The notes under the pieces are model-generated. The model did no database searches. It worked only from the letters and a program-made list of their open reading frames with translations, and had not been told where the DNA came from. The translations under genes and the position numbers were made by a program. A stretch of 64,000 nucleotides of DNA from Sva-07 sp942492715 (lineage in GTDB: Bacteria; Actinomycetota; Acidimicrobiia; Acidimicrobiales; Ilumatobacteraceae), in assembly GCA_942492715.1 (NCBI GenBank), contig CALOFW010000027.1:62001-126000 (forward strand). The letters are read 5' to 3'. Position 1 is the stretch's first letter. Each line of letters opens with the position of its first letter. Shown here one piece after another: positions 8,393 through 17,274 of the stretch.

Positions 8393-8430
8393 GGACATCT
8401 GGGGTCAGACCCCAGTTGTCCGAGATGTCA
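8393..8430. repeat. Palindromic element with GGGGTCAGACCCC core (copy 1)
   Basis: Core GGGGTCAGACCCC at 8401-8413 is flanked by GACATCT (8394-8400) and AGATGTC (8423-8429), giving an imperfect long hairpin. It lies between the end of the LysM/BTAD gene and the start of the thioredoxin-like gene. The same core recurs near 31.5, 43.0 and 51.5 kb, always between genes. Confidence 0.7.
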
Positions 8431-8435
8431 CGCCC

Positions 8436-11400
8436 TCAGGAGAGGAGTTGGTGGCGGAGGTCGAGCAGCTTGGGGGAGGGTTCGCCGTCGGACCAGGGAT
8501 CGGCCATCACGACCCGCTCGTACGACTCCCACTCCTGGCGCACACCGGCGAGGTCGCCGGAACGAGCGTGGGCACGCATCCGCAGCCCGATCAGCTCCTC
8601 ATGACCCGGCAGCACCTCGAGACCGTGACCGGTCGCCCAGAACACGCCGTCGGTGTCGCCGAGCGACAGCGCGTGCGCTGCGTAGTCGGTGGTCGCGGTG
8701 ATCGCGAGCAGCACGAGGTTCGACGTGATGCCCTCGGCGTCGGGCCACAGGTAGCTCGTGCCGGCGAACGGCATGTCACGGATCATCGCCACCGCCGGTC
8801 GCAGCGTGTCGATCGCCTGTGCGGGTGGCTGCAGGCGCGCGGCGGCGACACGTTCATCGACGAGGTCGGCGTCGGTGACCACGGCGTCGTGGAGCGGCAG
8901 TTGCTCGGTCAGGGTGCGCCCCACCCACTCCTCGCCGTCGGGCGGTGCGACGAGTCGGGCGAGCCCGCGTCGGGCCTCCGACACGACGTTCGCGAACGTC
9001 GCGTCGCGCACGTCGAGTTCCCACAACGCCGTGCGCGCCCCGGATCGCGTCGACCGCTCGCGATGGGTGGCCAACCACGCGATCAGCTCGACCGTCTTCG
9101 AGCGTTCGAAACTGCCGGGGTTGCCGTCGAGGTCTCGCACCTCGATCCCGCCCAGGAGTCCCACCACGATGCGGTGGTCCATCGGCACGAATGGCGACAC
9201 ATCGTCGATGACGTCGTGCACCGGGTCTCCGTCACCTGACTCCGGTGACCGCAGGTGATCGGCCGTGCCGGAATGGGCCCAGGTGACCTCGTCGACCGCC
9301 CCGAGCTCGATCGGCTCCAACGGTCGATCGGCATCGACCAGCACCTCGTCGATCGCCGCGAGGTCCTCTGCCGTCAACCCGACGGGCGTGAGTCCGATCG
9401 AGGTGCCGAACCCCTCCAGCGCCCACCCGCCAGCCGCTCCCACGAGTCGCACCGGAGCGTCGGCCAGCGCGCCGGGCGCAACAGCGACGACGAACCCAAC
9501 ACCGTGTCCGCCCGCCGGGAGCCCCCGTTCCTCCAATCCCGTCGAACCCGCCGTGGTGTCACCGAGCAGCACGATCGCCGGTTCCCACATCTCGCCCCCG
9601 GTGCGTAATGACCGCAACTCGAAGGTGGTGTGCTCCTGATCTGCGGTCGTACCGACCAGGGTGGCCGCGAGCTCCAGCCCCTCGTCGAGCGAGTCGGCCC
9701 GATGCGCGTTCCGGTGGCCGAGCAGCGCCTCGGGTGCCAGTGCGACGCCGATCAGATGGGCGACCTCGGCGTACATCGACGACGCCAACCCGGCGGCGAG
9801 CCCGGTGATCACCTCATCGGCCTGGTTCGGGCGGGCCTCGACGGCGAGGACGCCGCACGCCTCGATGTCGACGAGGACGTCGTCGCCGGCATCGTTCACC
9901 CCGAGCTGTGCGAGGGCCACGCACGGCATCCCCACGCGTCGCGCATCCTCGCCGAGGAGCTCGATCGGAACCTCGGCGCCGAGCTGCCACTGCTGACCGG
10001 CGCCACTCCTCGGACTCCATGGCGGCGGCAGCGCAACCGGCGCGGTCGTGCGGATCTCCACGTCACCGTCGATCGACACCCGCACCCAGCCGATCTGGGC
10101 GCCGGTGTCGATCATCGACCAGGCCGCCGCCCGACAGGCGACATCGACGCGCAGTGCTCGTTCCCCGGCATCGACCGCCCGGAGGCGGCGCTCCGTGGCC
10201 ATCACCTCGGGACGGGGCTCGGGAACTCGATGCCGAGGTCGCGCCGCCCGCAACCGCTGCCCACGGCGGACGCCGACGAGCGCGAGGATGCCGGCGGCGA
10301 GCAGCGCGGCGTGTTCGAGCCGGATCGGAGATGGCGCGTCCGGTGACGTCGTCGATGGCCCACCGGCATCGTTGGTCCCGCCACCGATCGGCACGACCGT
10401 CGTGGTGGTCGCGGCCGCTGTGTCGGTCGTGTCCCGTGTGGTGGGGGCCGACCCCCCGGGCGTCAGGGGGAGCGGACCGGCCGCCTCCACAACCGGCGCA
10501 GTCGGTTGCGGAACGTCGACGTCGGCGGGCACCTCCTGTGTCGACGAAGGCGCTGGTGCCTCGCCGCTCGGCGCGTCGATCGACGAGTCGGTGGGCTCTT
10601 CGGCCGGCACGACCTGCTGCTCGATCGTCGGCTCAGCATCGTGTACTTCATCGGGAGTGATCTCGATCGCGGCCGCAGGATCGTCGCTCAGTTCGAGGTC
10701 CCAGCCGGGGAGGATCAGGTCGGGATCGTCGAAGGTCCTGCCACCGCCCATGTCGGCGCCGGCGTTGCGATCCCAGATGTCGGTCCACTGCGTCGGATCA
10801 CCCAGTTGCTCGTCGGCGATGTCCCAGAGCGTGTCGCCCCGCTGCACCTCGTAGACGTTGCTCGCCGCCCCGGCGACCGGCCCGTCTGGCGGCTCCGCCA
10901 CCTGCGGGGCGTGGTCGGCGAACTCGGCGGGGATCTGCAGGACCCATCCCGCCTCGACGTATGCGGCATTGGTGAAACGCCGACCCGGTGCCATCGTGGC
11001 GCCGAGGTTGGCGTCGATGATCGCGTCGGCGATGACGATCACGCGGGCGCCATCACCTCTCGCCAGGCCCTGCGCGATCGAGTAGATCGACTCCCCCGGC
11101 CGCACGACGTGCGTGTGCACGGACGACGGGGCGGTCTCCTCCGATGCAGGAGCTGCGGCGGGAGTGTGGCGGGGCTGCGCAACCGTGCCCGGCGCGTCGC
11201 CGAACGACGTGACCGGTGGACGCGGGACCTCGGCGACGCTGACGGTCGACGTGAGCGTCGGCATCACGACCAGGAGACCGGCGGCGATGAAGCGGGCGAT
11301 GCGTTGCGCCCACCCGAGTCCGCGCACCGACGGCATCGCCAGCCCCCGGTGCCGCACGAGGTGGACGATCTCGAACACGGTGGTCACGACGACGACCACC

Positions 11401-11660
11401 ACCACGACCCAGATGGCGCACAGGCTGAGGCGGATCAGCGCATCCACGACCGTGTCGTCGGCGACCGGCTCGGACAGGGTCGAACCGGTGCCGTCGGCGA
11501 ACCATCGCCACGGCGGGTCCACCCCGGCCAGGGGATTGGCCGACCCGAACCTGGCCTGCGACGCAGCGATGGCGCCGAGCGGCATCAGGACAGCGACGAA
11601 GACGAACGCGCCGAGCGCCGTGAGGAAGCGACCGAGGTCGTGCTGGTCGCGTCGCATCAT
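8436..11660 (-). CDS. Membrane protein with LysM repeats and a C-terminal BTAD (bacterial transcriptional activator) domain
   Basis: A 1074-residue protein with two N-terminal hydrophobic segments, a third near residue 150, two LysM-type repeats (VRPGESIYSIAQ near 200; VQRGDTLWDIADEQLGDPTQW near 280), a long Pro/Thr/Ala linker, another membrane segment (LLAAGILALVGV, near 455), and a large C-terminal part whose last 250 residues resemble the winged-helix plus TPR-like BTAD unit of SARP/AfsR regulators. LysM binds peptidoglycan-type glycans; BTAD mediates protein contacts or regulation. I chose the ATG at 11660 because AGGAGG lies 6 bases upstream. It is the last gene of the Tad operon, so I infer a wall-sensing or assembly factor for Flp pili. 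The domain calls are firm; the role is not. Confidence 0.8.
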   Translation of the reverse strand: MMRRDQHDLGRFLTALGAFVFVAVLMPLGAIAASQARFGSANPLAGVDPPWRWFADGTGSTLSEPVADDTVVDALIRLSLCAIWVVVVVVVVTTVFEIVHLVRHRGLAMPSVRGLGWAQRIARFIAAGLLVVMPTLTSTVSVAEVPRPPVTSFGDAPGTVAQPRHTPAAAPASEETAPSSVHTHVVRPGESIYSIAQGLARGDGARVIVIADAIIDANLGATMAPGRRFTNAAYVEAGWVLQIPAEFADHAPQVAEPPDGPVAGAASNVYEVQRGDTLWDIADEQLGDPTQWTDIWDRNAGADMGGGRTFDDPDLILPGWDLELSDDPAAAIEITPDEVHDAEPTIEQQVVPAEEPTDSSIDAPSGEAPAPSSTQEVPADVDVPQPTAPVVEAAGPLPLTPGGSAPTTRDTTDTAAATTTTVVPIGGGTNDAGGPSTTSPDAPSPIRLEHAALLAAGILALVGVRRGQRLRAARPRHRVPEPRPEVMATERRLRAVDAGERALRVDVACRAAAWSMIDTGAQIGWVRVSIDGDVEIRTTAPVALPPPWSPRSGAGQQWQLGAEVPIELLGEDARRVGMPCVALAQLGVNDAGDDVLVDIEACGVLAVEARPNQADEVITGLAAGLASSMYAEVAHLIGVALAPEALLGHRNAHRADSLDEGLELAATLVGTTADQEHTTFELRSLRTGGEMWEPAIVLLGDTTAGSTGLEERGLPAGGHGVGFVVAVAPGALADAPVRLVGAAGGWALEGFGTSIGLTPVGLTAEDLAAIDEVLVDADRPLEPIELGAVDEVTWAHSGTADHLRSPESGDGDPVHDVIDDVSPFVPMDHRIVVGLLGGIEVRDLDGNPGSFERSKTVELIAWLATHRERSTRSGARTALWELDVRDATFANVVSEARRGLARLVAPPDGEEWVGRTLTEQLPLHDAVVTDADLVDERVAAARLQPPAQAIDTLRPAVAMIRDMPFAGTSYLWPDAEGITSNLVLLAITATTDYAAHALSLGDTDGVFWATGHGLEVLPGHEELIGLRMRAHARSGDLAGVRQEWESYERVVMADPWSDGEPSPKLLDLRHQLLS

Positions 11661-11796
11661 CCCTCCCCTCCTGGCGACCGTGCCGTGTGTCGTCGACTCC
11701 TCCGAGGTCCGCCCTCGATCTCGCCAGTGGGCGCCCGACCGGGTCGGAGGGAACGACGGGACAGAAGCAGACGCCGACACCGGGTGGTCGTGGAGG

Positions 11797-12210
11797 TCAC
11801 GGCGCGCGCTCCGCCCGGACGGTTCCGGCGCCCGTCACGCTGATGCTGCCGTCGGTGATCGTGACGGTCACCGACACGGTGTCGGCGGTGACGTCGATCG
11901 AGCTGATCGAGCCGTTCACTTCGTAGCTCGCGAAGAGGTCCTCGGCGGTCCGCGTTGCGGCGACCCGTGCCGCGTCGGCGTCGATCGTCACCGTTCGATT
12001 CGTCGTGCGCAGGCCGCCGACCGACGTCGCCTGTGCGCCCGATCGAGCCGCCTGGAAGGCGATCGACTGCGCAGCGGAACGGTTCGAGACGCCGCGATCG
12101 ACGTCGCGTGCGAGCCACACCAGCCCGAGGAAGGTGAAGGCGAAGATGAGCGCCACCCCGGCGACGAGCCCGGCACCGCGATCGCCCTGCAGCCGGTCCC
12201 GCCGGTTCAC
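11797..12210 (-). CDS. TadE/TadG-like pseudopilin (third of three)
   Basis: A 137-residue single-pass protein: basic start (VNRRDRLQGDRGAG), a membrane helix (LVAGVALIFAFTFLGLVWLA), then an extracytoplasmic beta-rich domain with repeated Val/Thr strands. The G-AG before the helix followed by a hydrophobic stretch resembles TadE-type pseudopilins or TadG-like anchors. It starts with GTG at 12210 inside a 4-base overlap with the preceding gene, which fixes the start. Identity comes mainly from position in the Tad operon and the N-terminal helix; sequence similarity is low, as is usual for this family. Confidence 0.7.
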   Translation of the reverse strand: MNRRDRLQGDRGAGLVAGVALIFAFTFLGLVWLARDVDRGVSNRSAAQSIAFQAARSGAQATSVGGLRTTNRTVTIDADAARVAATRTAEDLFASYEVNGSISSIDVTADTVSVTVTITDGSISVTGAGTVRAERAP

Positions 12211-12629
12211 GGCCCACCCTCGGTGGCGCGGAATGGATCGATCGCCGCGAACGCCGTCGCCGTGGTCGGCCCGGTCGACGGCGGGTCGACCAGCTCGAGG
12301 CCGGCGCTCGACACCGTGCACGACACGGTCACGACCACGCGGCCGCCGGGCCCGAACGCGGAGGTGTCGACGCTGACCTGCGGCAGGGAGCACGACGACG
12401 CATCGACGAGCATCGCCGCACCGACCTCCTGCGCGGCGGTGACAGCGGCGGCCGGACTTCGTTCCTGTGCTGCTGCTTGTGCGGCCGCCTCGGCCGCGCT
12501 CTGCACCGTCGCCCGGCTGTCGACGCCGCGCCCGAGGAACACGATCACCACGGCCAGGCCGATCGCCGCCGGGGCGAGCAGTGCCAACCCGAGCGCATCG
12601 GCCGAGCCCCGGTCGCGTTGCGCTCTCAC
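12207..12629 (-). CDS. TadE-like pseudopilin (second of three)
   Basis: A 140-residue protein with charged leader RAQRDRGSADALG, a helix LALLAPAAIGLAVVIVFLG and an Ala-rich continuation (AAEAAAQAAAQ), then an extracellular domain with two cysteines (SSCSLP and VSCTV). The leader-helix-Ala-rich layout is typical of TadE-like pseudopilins that prime or cap the Flp pilus. GTG start at 12629 overlaps the stop of the preceding gene by 4 bases, and its own stop overlaps the next gene the same way, so the three TadE-like genes are translationally coupled. Confidence 0.75.
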   Translation of the reverse strand: MRAQRDRGSADALGLALLAPAAIGLAVVIVFLGRGVDSRATVQSAAEAAAQAAAQERSPAAAVTAAQEVGAAMLVDASSCSLPQVSVDTSAFGPGGRVVVTVSCTVSSAGLELVDPPSTGPTTATAFAAIDPFRATEGGP

Positions 12630-13042
12630 GGCGTCAGTTCCTCCAGCGGAATCGCGGAGGTCACCGAGATGCCGGTCGAGGTGCCGCGAATGATGCCCGG
12701 AGCGTCGGCCGTGACCGTCACCGCGACGACCCCGTCCGATGTCGACGCCACCACCACGACGTTGCGCAGGTCGGTGTCGGCCTCCAGGACCGCGGTGGCC
12801 GACGCTGCTGCATCACCGGCGGTGACACCGGACCGGGCGACGAGCGCCGCGGTGTCGCGCGCCACCACCCGCGCCTCGGTCTTCGCGTGGCTCCACATCG
12901 CGGCCTGGAAGGCGGCGAATGCGAGGAACACGAACATCGGTGTCAGGAGCGCGACCGACAGCGACGTCGCGGCCCCGTCGTCGCCGACACCTCGGCGAAC
13001 GTCGCGAACCCGGCGGGCGGTGCGGCCCGGTTCGTCCGTCAT
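12626..13042 (-). CDS. TadE-like pseudopilin (first of three)
   Basis: A 138-residue protein whose leader ends GDDGAATSLSVALLTPMFVFLAFAAFQAAMW, cut here by function into a charged leader, a Gly-Ala junction and one membrane helix; the rest is a Val/Thr-rich exported domain with no cysteine. This is the TadE arrangement, probably processed by the Tad peptidase. ATG at 13042; 16 bases downstream of the Flp pilin gene; 4-base overlap with the next TadE-like gene. Confidence 0.75.
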   Translation of the reverse strand: MTDEPGRTARRVRDVRRGVGDDGAATSLSVALLTPMFVFLAFAAFQAAMWSHAKTEARVVARDTAALVARSGVTAGDAAASATAVLEADTDLRNVVVVASTSDGVVAVTVTADAPGIIRGTSTGISVTSAIPLEELTP

Positions 13043-13058
13043 CGTCGGTCGATGCCGG

Positions 13059-13286
13059 TCAGGGAGCGGACGGAGACTGCACCGGTGTACTGGCGGTGGT
13101 GCGGATCTGGCTCCAGATGATCGCTGCGACGACCGCCACGCTGACGGCCGCGGCGGCGTACCAGAGCACCTGTTCGATCGACACCGCGCCGTGGTCTCGG
13201 GTGACGTTCCCCGCTTCGCTGCGTGTGCCGATCACGTGGGCGATGACGGCGAGCAGGCCGTTCATCAACGACATCGGGTCCTGCAT
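13059..13286 (-). CDS. flp: Flp-type pilin
   Basis: A 75-residue small pilin, the likely major subunit of the Tad/Flp pilus. It has a long leader with an acidic/basic segment (NVTRDHG) followed by AVSIEQVLWYAAAAVSVAVV, with the Glu five residues after the Gly as Flp prepilins require for peptidase cleavage, and a short Thr/Ser/Pro tail. Usual Flp length. AGGAAGG lies a few bases before the ATG at 13286, the strongest ribosome site in the operon, as expected for the most abundant product. Placed between TadC and the TadE-like genes, the usual neighbourhood. Confidence 0.8.
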   Translation of the reverse strand: MQDPMSLMNGLLAVIAHVIGTRSEAGNVTRDHGAVSIEQVLWYAAAAVSVAVVAAIIWSQIRTTASTPVQSPSAP

Positions 13287-13344
13287 GGTGGGTTCCTTCC
13301 TGTTGATTCCGGGTGGGTGTGGTGCGGTCGGTTCGAGATCGTGC

Positions 13345-14226
13345 TCAGTTCAGGTTGAGAGCGGGGTAGATGATCAGCGCCATGAACAGCAGGGCCATGC
13401 CCACGAGCGGCGGCGTGATCTTGTCGTTGCGGATCCGGGCCGCCGCCTCCTGTTCGGCGGCGAGGGTCGAGCGCAGCGTGGCGCACTTGGCGCTCAGGCT
13501 TCGCGCCACCGGTGCACCTTCGGCGGCCGACAACGTCGCGGTCGCCGCAACCTGTTCGAGTTCGACGATGCCGTAGTCGGCGGCAACGAGTTCGAGCGCA
13601 CCGACCAGGCTGTGCCCGGTCGTCGACACCTCGCGCATCCGGCGGCGCAGTTCGACGAACAGCAGACCGTCGCCGGCGCGGGACGCCTGGTCGAGCGCTC
13701 CTTCGTAGCCGCTGTTGCCTGCCAGCAGCATCGTGACCATGTCGAGATACGCGCCGAGTTGATGGCGCAGGTCGACGGCGACCTCGGCGCTCCGGGCGAT
13801 CGCATCGGAGTGCACGAGAACCGGCAGGAGCGCCGCGGTGGCGAGCGCCAGCCCGAGCGGGATCCACACACCGATCGAGACCACGCCGGCGGCCTGCAGC
13901 GCGCCGATGACGAGCGTGGGCATGACGAACCCGGCGATCGCGGCCAGCACGAGCAGTCCGACGTGTTCGTCGACCGGCCGTCCGATGAGCCGCAGTGGTC
14001 GGCGCCAGCGATCGGTGCGGACGCCGAGTTCCGACCGGCGCACGGCCCGGCCGAGCCGCGCCGCCCAACGAGGGTCGGAGGTGACCGGCCCGCTGTCGGG
14101 TGGCCGCCGGAGGTGACGCATCGCGCGGTTGACGCTCGGCCGCGGTTGTGCCCAGCCCGACACGACGAGCCACACGCCGACGCACATCACGACCCCGCCG
14201 GCGAGCAGCCACCCGGTCGTCCTCAT
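13345..14226 (-). CDS. tadC: Tad pilus platform protein TadC (T2SF domain)
   Basis: A 293-residue membrane protein with a hydrophobic N terminus, two central helices (HVGLLVLAAIAGFVMPTLVIG and the following WIPLGLALATAALL), a T2SF cytoplasmic domain (LRHQLGAYLDMVTMLLAGNSG) and a C-terminal helix ending IIYPALNLN. TadB and TadC form the inner-membrane base of the Tad machine. ATG at 14226 overlaps the TadB stop by 4 bases. Assigned TadC rather than TadB by order. Confidence 0.85.
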   Translation of the reverse strand: MRTTGWLLAGGVVMCVGVWLVVSGWAQPRPSVNRAMRHLRRPPDSGPVTSDPRWAARLGRAVRRSELGVRTDRWRRPLRLIGRPVDEHVGLLVLAAIAGFVMPTLVIGALQAAGVVSIGVWIPLGLALATAALLPVLVHSDAIARSAEVAVDLRHQLGAYLDMVTMLLAGNSGYEGALDQASRAGDGLLFVELRRRMREVSTTGHSLVGALELVAADYGIVELEQVAATATLSAAEGAPVARSLSAKCATLRSTLAAEQEAAARIRNDKITPPLVGMALLFMALIIYPALNLN

Positions 14227-15092
14227 CGGGTCGAGCCGATCTCGTCGAACGCGTCGTTCGCCACGGGCGGTCGGGCAGCGGCCGTCAGGAACCGGCTGGG
14301 TCGCGGCGAGTGGGCGAGCCGCTGCACCCGGACCAGCAGCAGCGCGTAGAGCGTCAGCACGATCGCGAGGAAGAGCTGGCCGCCGGCGGTGTCGTAGGGC
14401 TCGAGGTACTCGGCCCGCCCGAACACGAGCAGTCCGACGATCAGCGATCCCATGATCACGGTGAGCAACGTGACCTCGCGTTGGATCGGGGCCCGCTCGG
14501 CCTCGACGAGCCTGCGCCGATCGGCCTGCCGCCGCGCCTGTTCGGCGAGCGAGCTGAGCACCGCCGCAGTGCGGGCGCCGCGCTGTACTGCGATCAGCAG
14601 CCCGGCGGCCACGAGGTCACCGAGCGGATCGTCGAGGTCGTCGGCGAAACGGCGGAAGACCACAGCGGGGTCCTGGCGGCCGAGGCTCGCCGCCAGCCGT
14701 CGCACCTGGGGCCTGATCGCCTCCGGGCAGGTCGCCACCGTCGCGGTGATCGCGCCGATGGGTTGGTCCCCCGCCACCAACACGTCGCGCAGGTTCTCGA
14801 TCCACGACGCCAGCGCATCGGTGCGTTCGACGTCGCTGACGGCCCGTCGATCGCGGCGTTGCCACACCCCGACGGCGAACCAGCACCCCACGCCGACGAC
14901 GAGCGACGCGATCACCCATCCCGAGAAGGCCAGGACGATCGCGGCCGCGCCCACCGAGGTGAGCAGTCGGCGCACCACGTCGGCGTCGACCGGCCGAGTC
15001 GGAGTCGGGATCGGCTCCGAGCCGGTGAGCACGACGACGGCGAGGAGACCGACGAGCGTGAACACGACGAGGAGCGCCAGGTCGAGACTCAT
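14223..15092 (-). CDS. tadB: Tad pilus platform protein TadB (T2SF domain)
   Basis: A 289-residue membrane protein: N-terminal helix (LALLVVFTLVGLLAVVVL), a second hydrophobic region near residue 50, a T2SF domain (LASWIENLRDVLVAGDQPIG, then LIAVQRGARTAAVLSSLAEQ), and two C-terminal helices. The start is the ATG at 15092 in a 4-base overlap with tadA; longer readings upstream lie inside tadA. Partners are TadC and the TadA motor. Confidence 0.87.
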   Translation of the reverse strand: MSLDLALLVVFTLVGLLAVVVLTGSEPIPTPTRPVDADVVRRLLTSVGAAAIVLAFSGWVIASLVVGVGCWFAVGVWQRRDRRAVSDVERTDALASWIENLRDVLVAGDQPIGAITATVATCPEAIRPQVRRLAASLGRQDPAVVFRRFADDLDDPLGDLVAAGLLIAVQRGARTAAVLSSLAEQARRQADRRRLVEAERAPIQREVTLLTVIMGSLIVGLLVFGRAEYLEPYDTAGGQLFLAIVLTLYALLLVRVQRLAHSPRPSRFLTAAARPPVANDAFDEIGSTR

Positions 15093-16486
15093 GACGACCG
15101 TCCCGTGACCGCGAACTGGTCGGGCCGGTAGCCGGCGAGTCGGAGCCTGGTGAGGTGCCGCTGCGACAGTGGTGCGACCTGAGCGAGCTCGTCGTCGTAC
15201 TCGTCGAGGGCCCACACCTCGGTGCTCGACACGCCGCCGGCCTCGCCGAGACCGCCCACCTCGATGATCGACGTCACCCGCCGCACCGGAGGCTGATCGT
15301 CCACGGCGTTGCGGACCAGATCGATGTGCACGACGAAGTCGACCGTCTGGGCGATCAGGCTCCAGACAGCGAACTCCGGCAGGCTCGAGTTCGACTTCGA
15401 CACGTAGTACGCCAGCCGTTGCAGGACGATGTCGGCGGTGTGTGCGTGGATCGTTGCGAGCGACCCTCGCTTGCACATCGAGGCGACGTCCAGCATGTCG
15501 AGCGCCTCGTCCTCGACGAGCTCGCCGACGACCACACGATCGGGGTTCAACCGGCGCGTCAGCTCCACGAGCTGCCGCGTGGTGATCTCGCCTTCGCCCT
15601 CGGCGTTGGCCTGGCGGGTGAACAAGGCGGGTGCGTCCGGATGCCTCGGGTCGTCCTCCAGCCGCAGTTCGAGCAGGTTCTTCTCGACCGTGATGATCCG
15701 CTCGAGCGGCGACACCTCGCCGAGGAGTTCGGTGAGCAGCGTGGTCTTGCCGGCACCGGGTGGCCCGGACACGAGGATGGTGAACCCGCATCGCACGAGC
15801 GCTCGCAGCGGCTCGACGAGCGAGTGGGGGAACAGGCCGAGATCGGCGAGGCCGGCGAGGCCCACCTGACGGACGACGAACCGGCGGATCGCGAGCCGGG
15901 GGTGCGTCGACACGCCGTGCTCCCCGGCCCCGCCGAGCACCATCACGATGCGCGACCCGTCGCGTGACTGGAGCGTGAGCATCGGCGACGACGTGTCGAG
16001 GCGCCCCTCGCCGGTGCCGGTCATGCGCAACGCCATTCGCTTCTGGAACGCGGTGAGTTCGTCCGCCGACGCCCACAACGCACCGACGTCGACCTTGCGG
16101 CCGTCGGTGTAGGTCACCCAGGTCGAGTCGGGTCCGTTGACATCGATCTCCTCGACCATCGGGTCGCTCAGATACGGCTCCAGCGGACCGGCACCGGTGA
16201 GTTCGGCGACCACGTCGGCGCGCACACGCTGCTCGACGTCGAGAGTCAGGGGGCGCAGCCCGCGCTGCAGTCGCTCCTCGGTGAGTGTGGTGATCTCCTC
16301 GCCGATCCATGCTCCGATGAGCAGTTGTTGACGTCGCTCGTCGGCGGCGAGCGCGACGCCGCGCCGGTCGGCACCGCGGCTGTCGTCGTGCTCGATCGCC
16401 TCGATCAGCCGGCCGGCGACGCGTTCGGTCACGAGGGCGACCGTCGCGCGGGCCTCGTCGACGCCGGGGTCGCGCATGATCGTCAC
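15089..16486 (-). CDS. tadA: Tad pilus assembly ATPase TadA/CpaF
   Basis: Cytoplasmic hexameric secretion ATPase that powers Flp pilus biogenesis. The 465-residue protein has the CpaF N-terminal domain (PLTLDVEQRVRADVVAELTG; DPMVEEIDVNGPD), Walker A SGPPGAGKTTLL near residue 240, Walker B-type RVVVGELVEDEALDML, and the GSLATIHAHTADIVLQRL His-box region. GTG at 16486 sits in a 4-base overlap with the TadZ-like gene and is the preferred start; an ATG 9 bases further in is possible. Upstream and downstream genes are all Tad components. Confidence 0.93.
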   Translation of the reverse strand: MTIMRDPGVDEARATVALVTERVAGRLIEAIEHDDSRGADRRGVALAADERRQQLLIGAWIGEEITTLTEERLQRGLRPLTLDVEQRVRADVVAELTGAGPLEPYLSDPMVEEIDVNGPDSTWVTYTDGRKVDVGALWASADELTAFQKRMALRMTGTGEGRLDTSSPMLTLQSRDGSRIVMVLGGAGEHGVSTHPRLAIRRFVVRQVGLAGLADLGLFPHSLVEPLRALVRCGFTILVSGPPGAGKTTLLTELLGEVSPLERIITVEKNLLELRLEDDPRHPDAPALFTRQANAEGEGEITTRQLVELTRRLNPDRVVVGELVEDEALDMLDVASMCKRGSLATIHAHTADIVLQRLAYYVSKSNSSLPEFAVWSLIAQTVDFVVHIDLVRNAVDDQPPVRRVTSIIEVGGLGEAGGVSSTEVWALDEYDDELAQVAPLSQRHLTRLRLAGYRPDQFAVTGRSS

Positions 16487-17274
16487 GAGCCCACCTCGGA
16501 GCCGGACCGCCCGAGCGCTCCCATGTGCAGCGACGGGTCGGACGGCGAGGCGACGTACCCGCTCAAGAGCGCGGCGGCCTCCGCCGCAGACCGCATCAAC
16601 GGGAGTCGCTGGAGGCGCTTGGCCGACACGCCGGTTCGTCCTGCCAGCACGGCAGCGGCCAGCGGATCCTCCGCGAGGCGACAGGCGGCGATGATCGTCC
16701 CCGGCACCGAGCCGTCGATGAAGCTCACGACGTCGTCGGGCTCGAACGGTTCACGGCCGATCACGGCGAGCACGACCGGCCCGCCGACACCCTCGACCTG
16801 CTCGACGAGCCGCTCGAGCCGCACCGATTCCGCCTGGGCCGATGCGGGGCTCTGGCGGTGCACCACGACGGTGACGGCCGCCCGGCGCAGCAGGTGAGGT
16901 GGATCACCGGATGGCCGACCGAGATCGGCGAGCGCAACGACGTCGTGGTGGCCCGCGAGTTCGGGGATGATCGCGGCCCCCGCCTCGGCGATCGCCCGTC
17001 GTGCCGGCAACGAACGGACCGGCGCCGCGATGAACCGGATGCCGCTCCGACTCCGCTGGACCACCGAGTCGATCGTGTCGCCGACGGTTCGGACTCCCGA
17101 GGTGGTGGCGGCGACGGCAGAGGAGAGCGATGGTGTTCCCGGGGTGTCGAGCCACCCGGCCAACGAACCGCCGGACGGGTCCGCTTCGAGCACGATCACC
17201 TCGGCCGGCCACCCGGATGCGAGCGCGACGCACGTGGTCGTGGTGCAGTCGCCGGTGACCGCGACGATCGTCAC
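16483..17274 (-). CDS. TadZ/CpaE-like protein, degenerate ParA/MinD ATPase fold
   Basis: A 263-residue protein in the place of TadZ, which localises the Tad machine at the pole. The MinD-like order of strands is visible: VIVLEADPSGGSLAGW near residue 25 (the ParA Walker A' region), VVALADLG, and VLAVIGREP. However the N-terminal P-loop reads VTGDCTTTTC, lacking the GKGGxGKT lysines, so nucleotide hydrolysis is doubtful. Atypical, sometimes non-hydrolysing TadZ proteins are known in Tad loci. GTG start at 17274, 4-base overlap with the CpaA-CpaB gene. Confidence 0.7.
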   Translation of the reverse strand: MTIVAVTGDCTTTTCVALASGWPAEVIVLEADPSGGSLAGWLDTPGTPSLSSAVAATTSGVRTVGDTIDSVVQRSRSGIRFIAAPVRSLPARRAIAEAGAAIIPELAGHHDVVALADLGRPSGDPPHLLRRAAVTVVVHRQSPASAQAESVRLERLVEQVEGVGGPVVLAVIGREPFEPDDVVSFIDGSVPGTIIAACRLAEDPLAAAVLAGRTGVSAKRLQRLPLMRSAAEAAALLSGYVASPSDPSLHMGALGRSGSEVGS

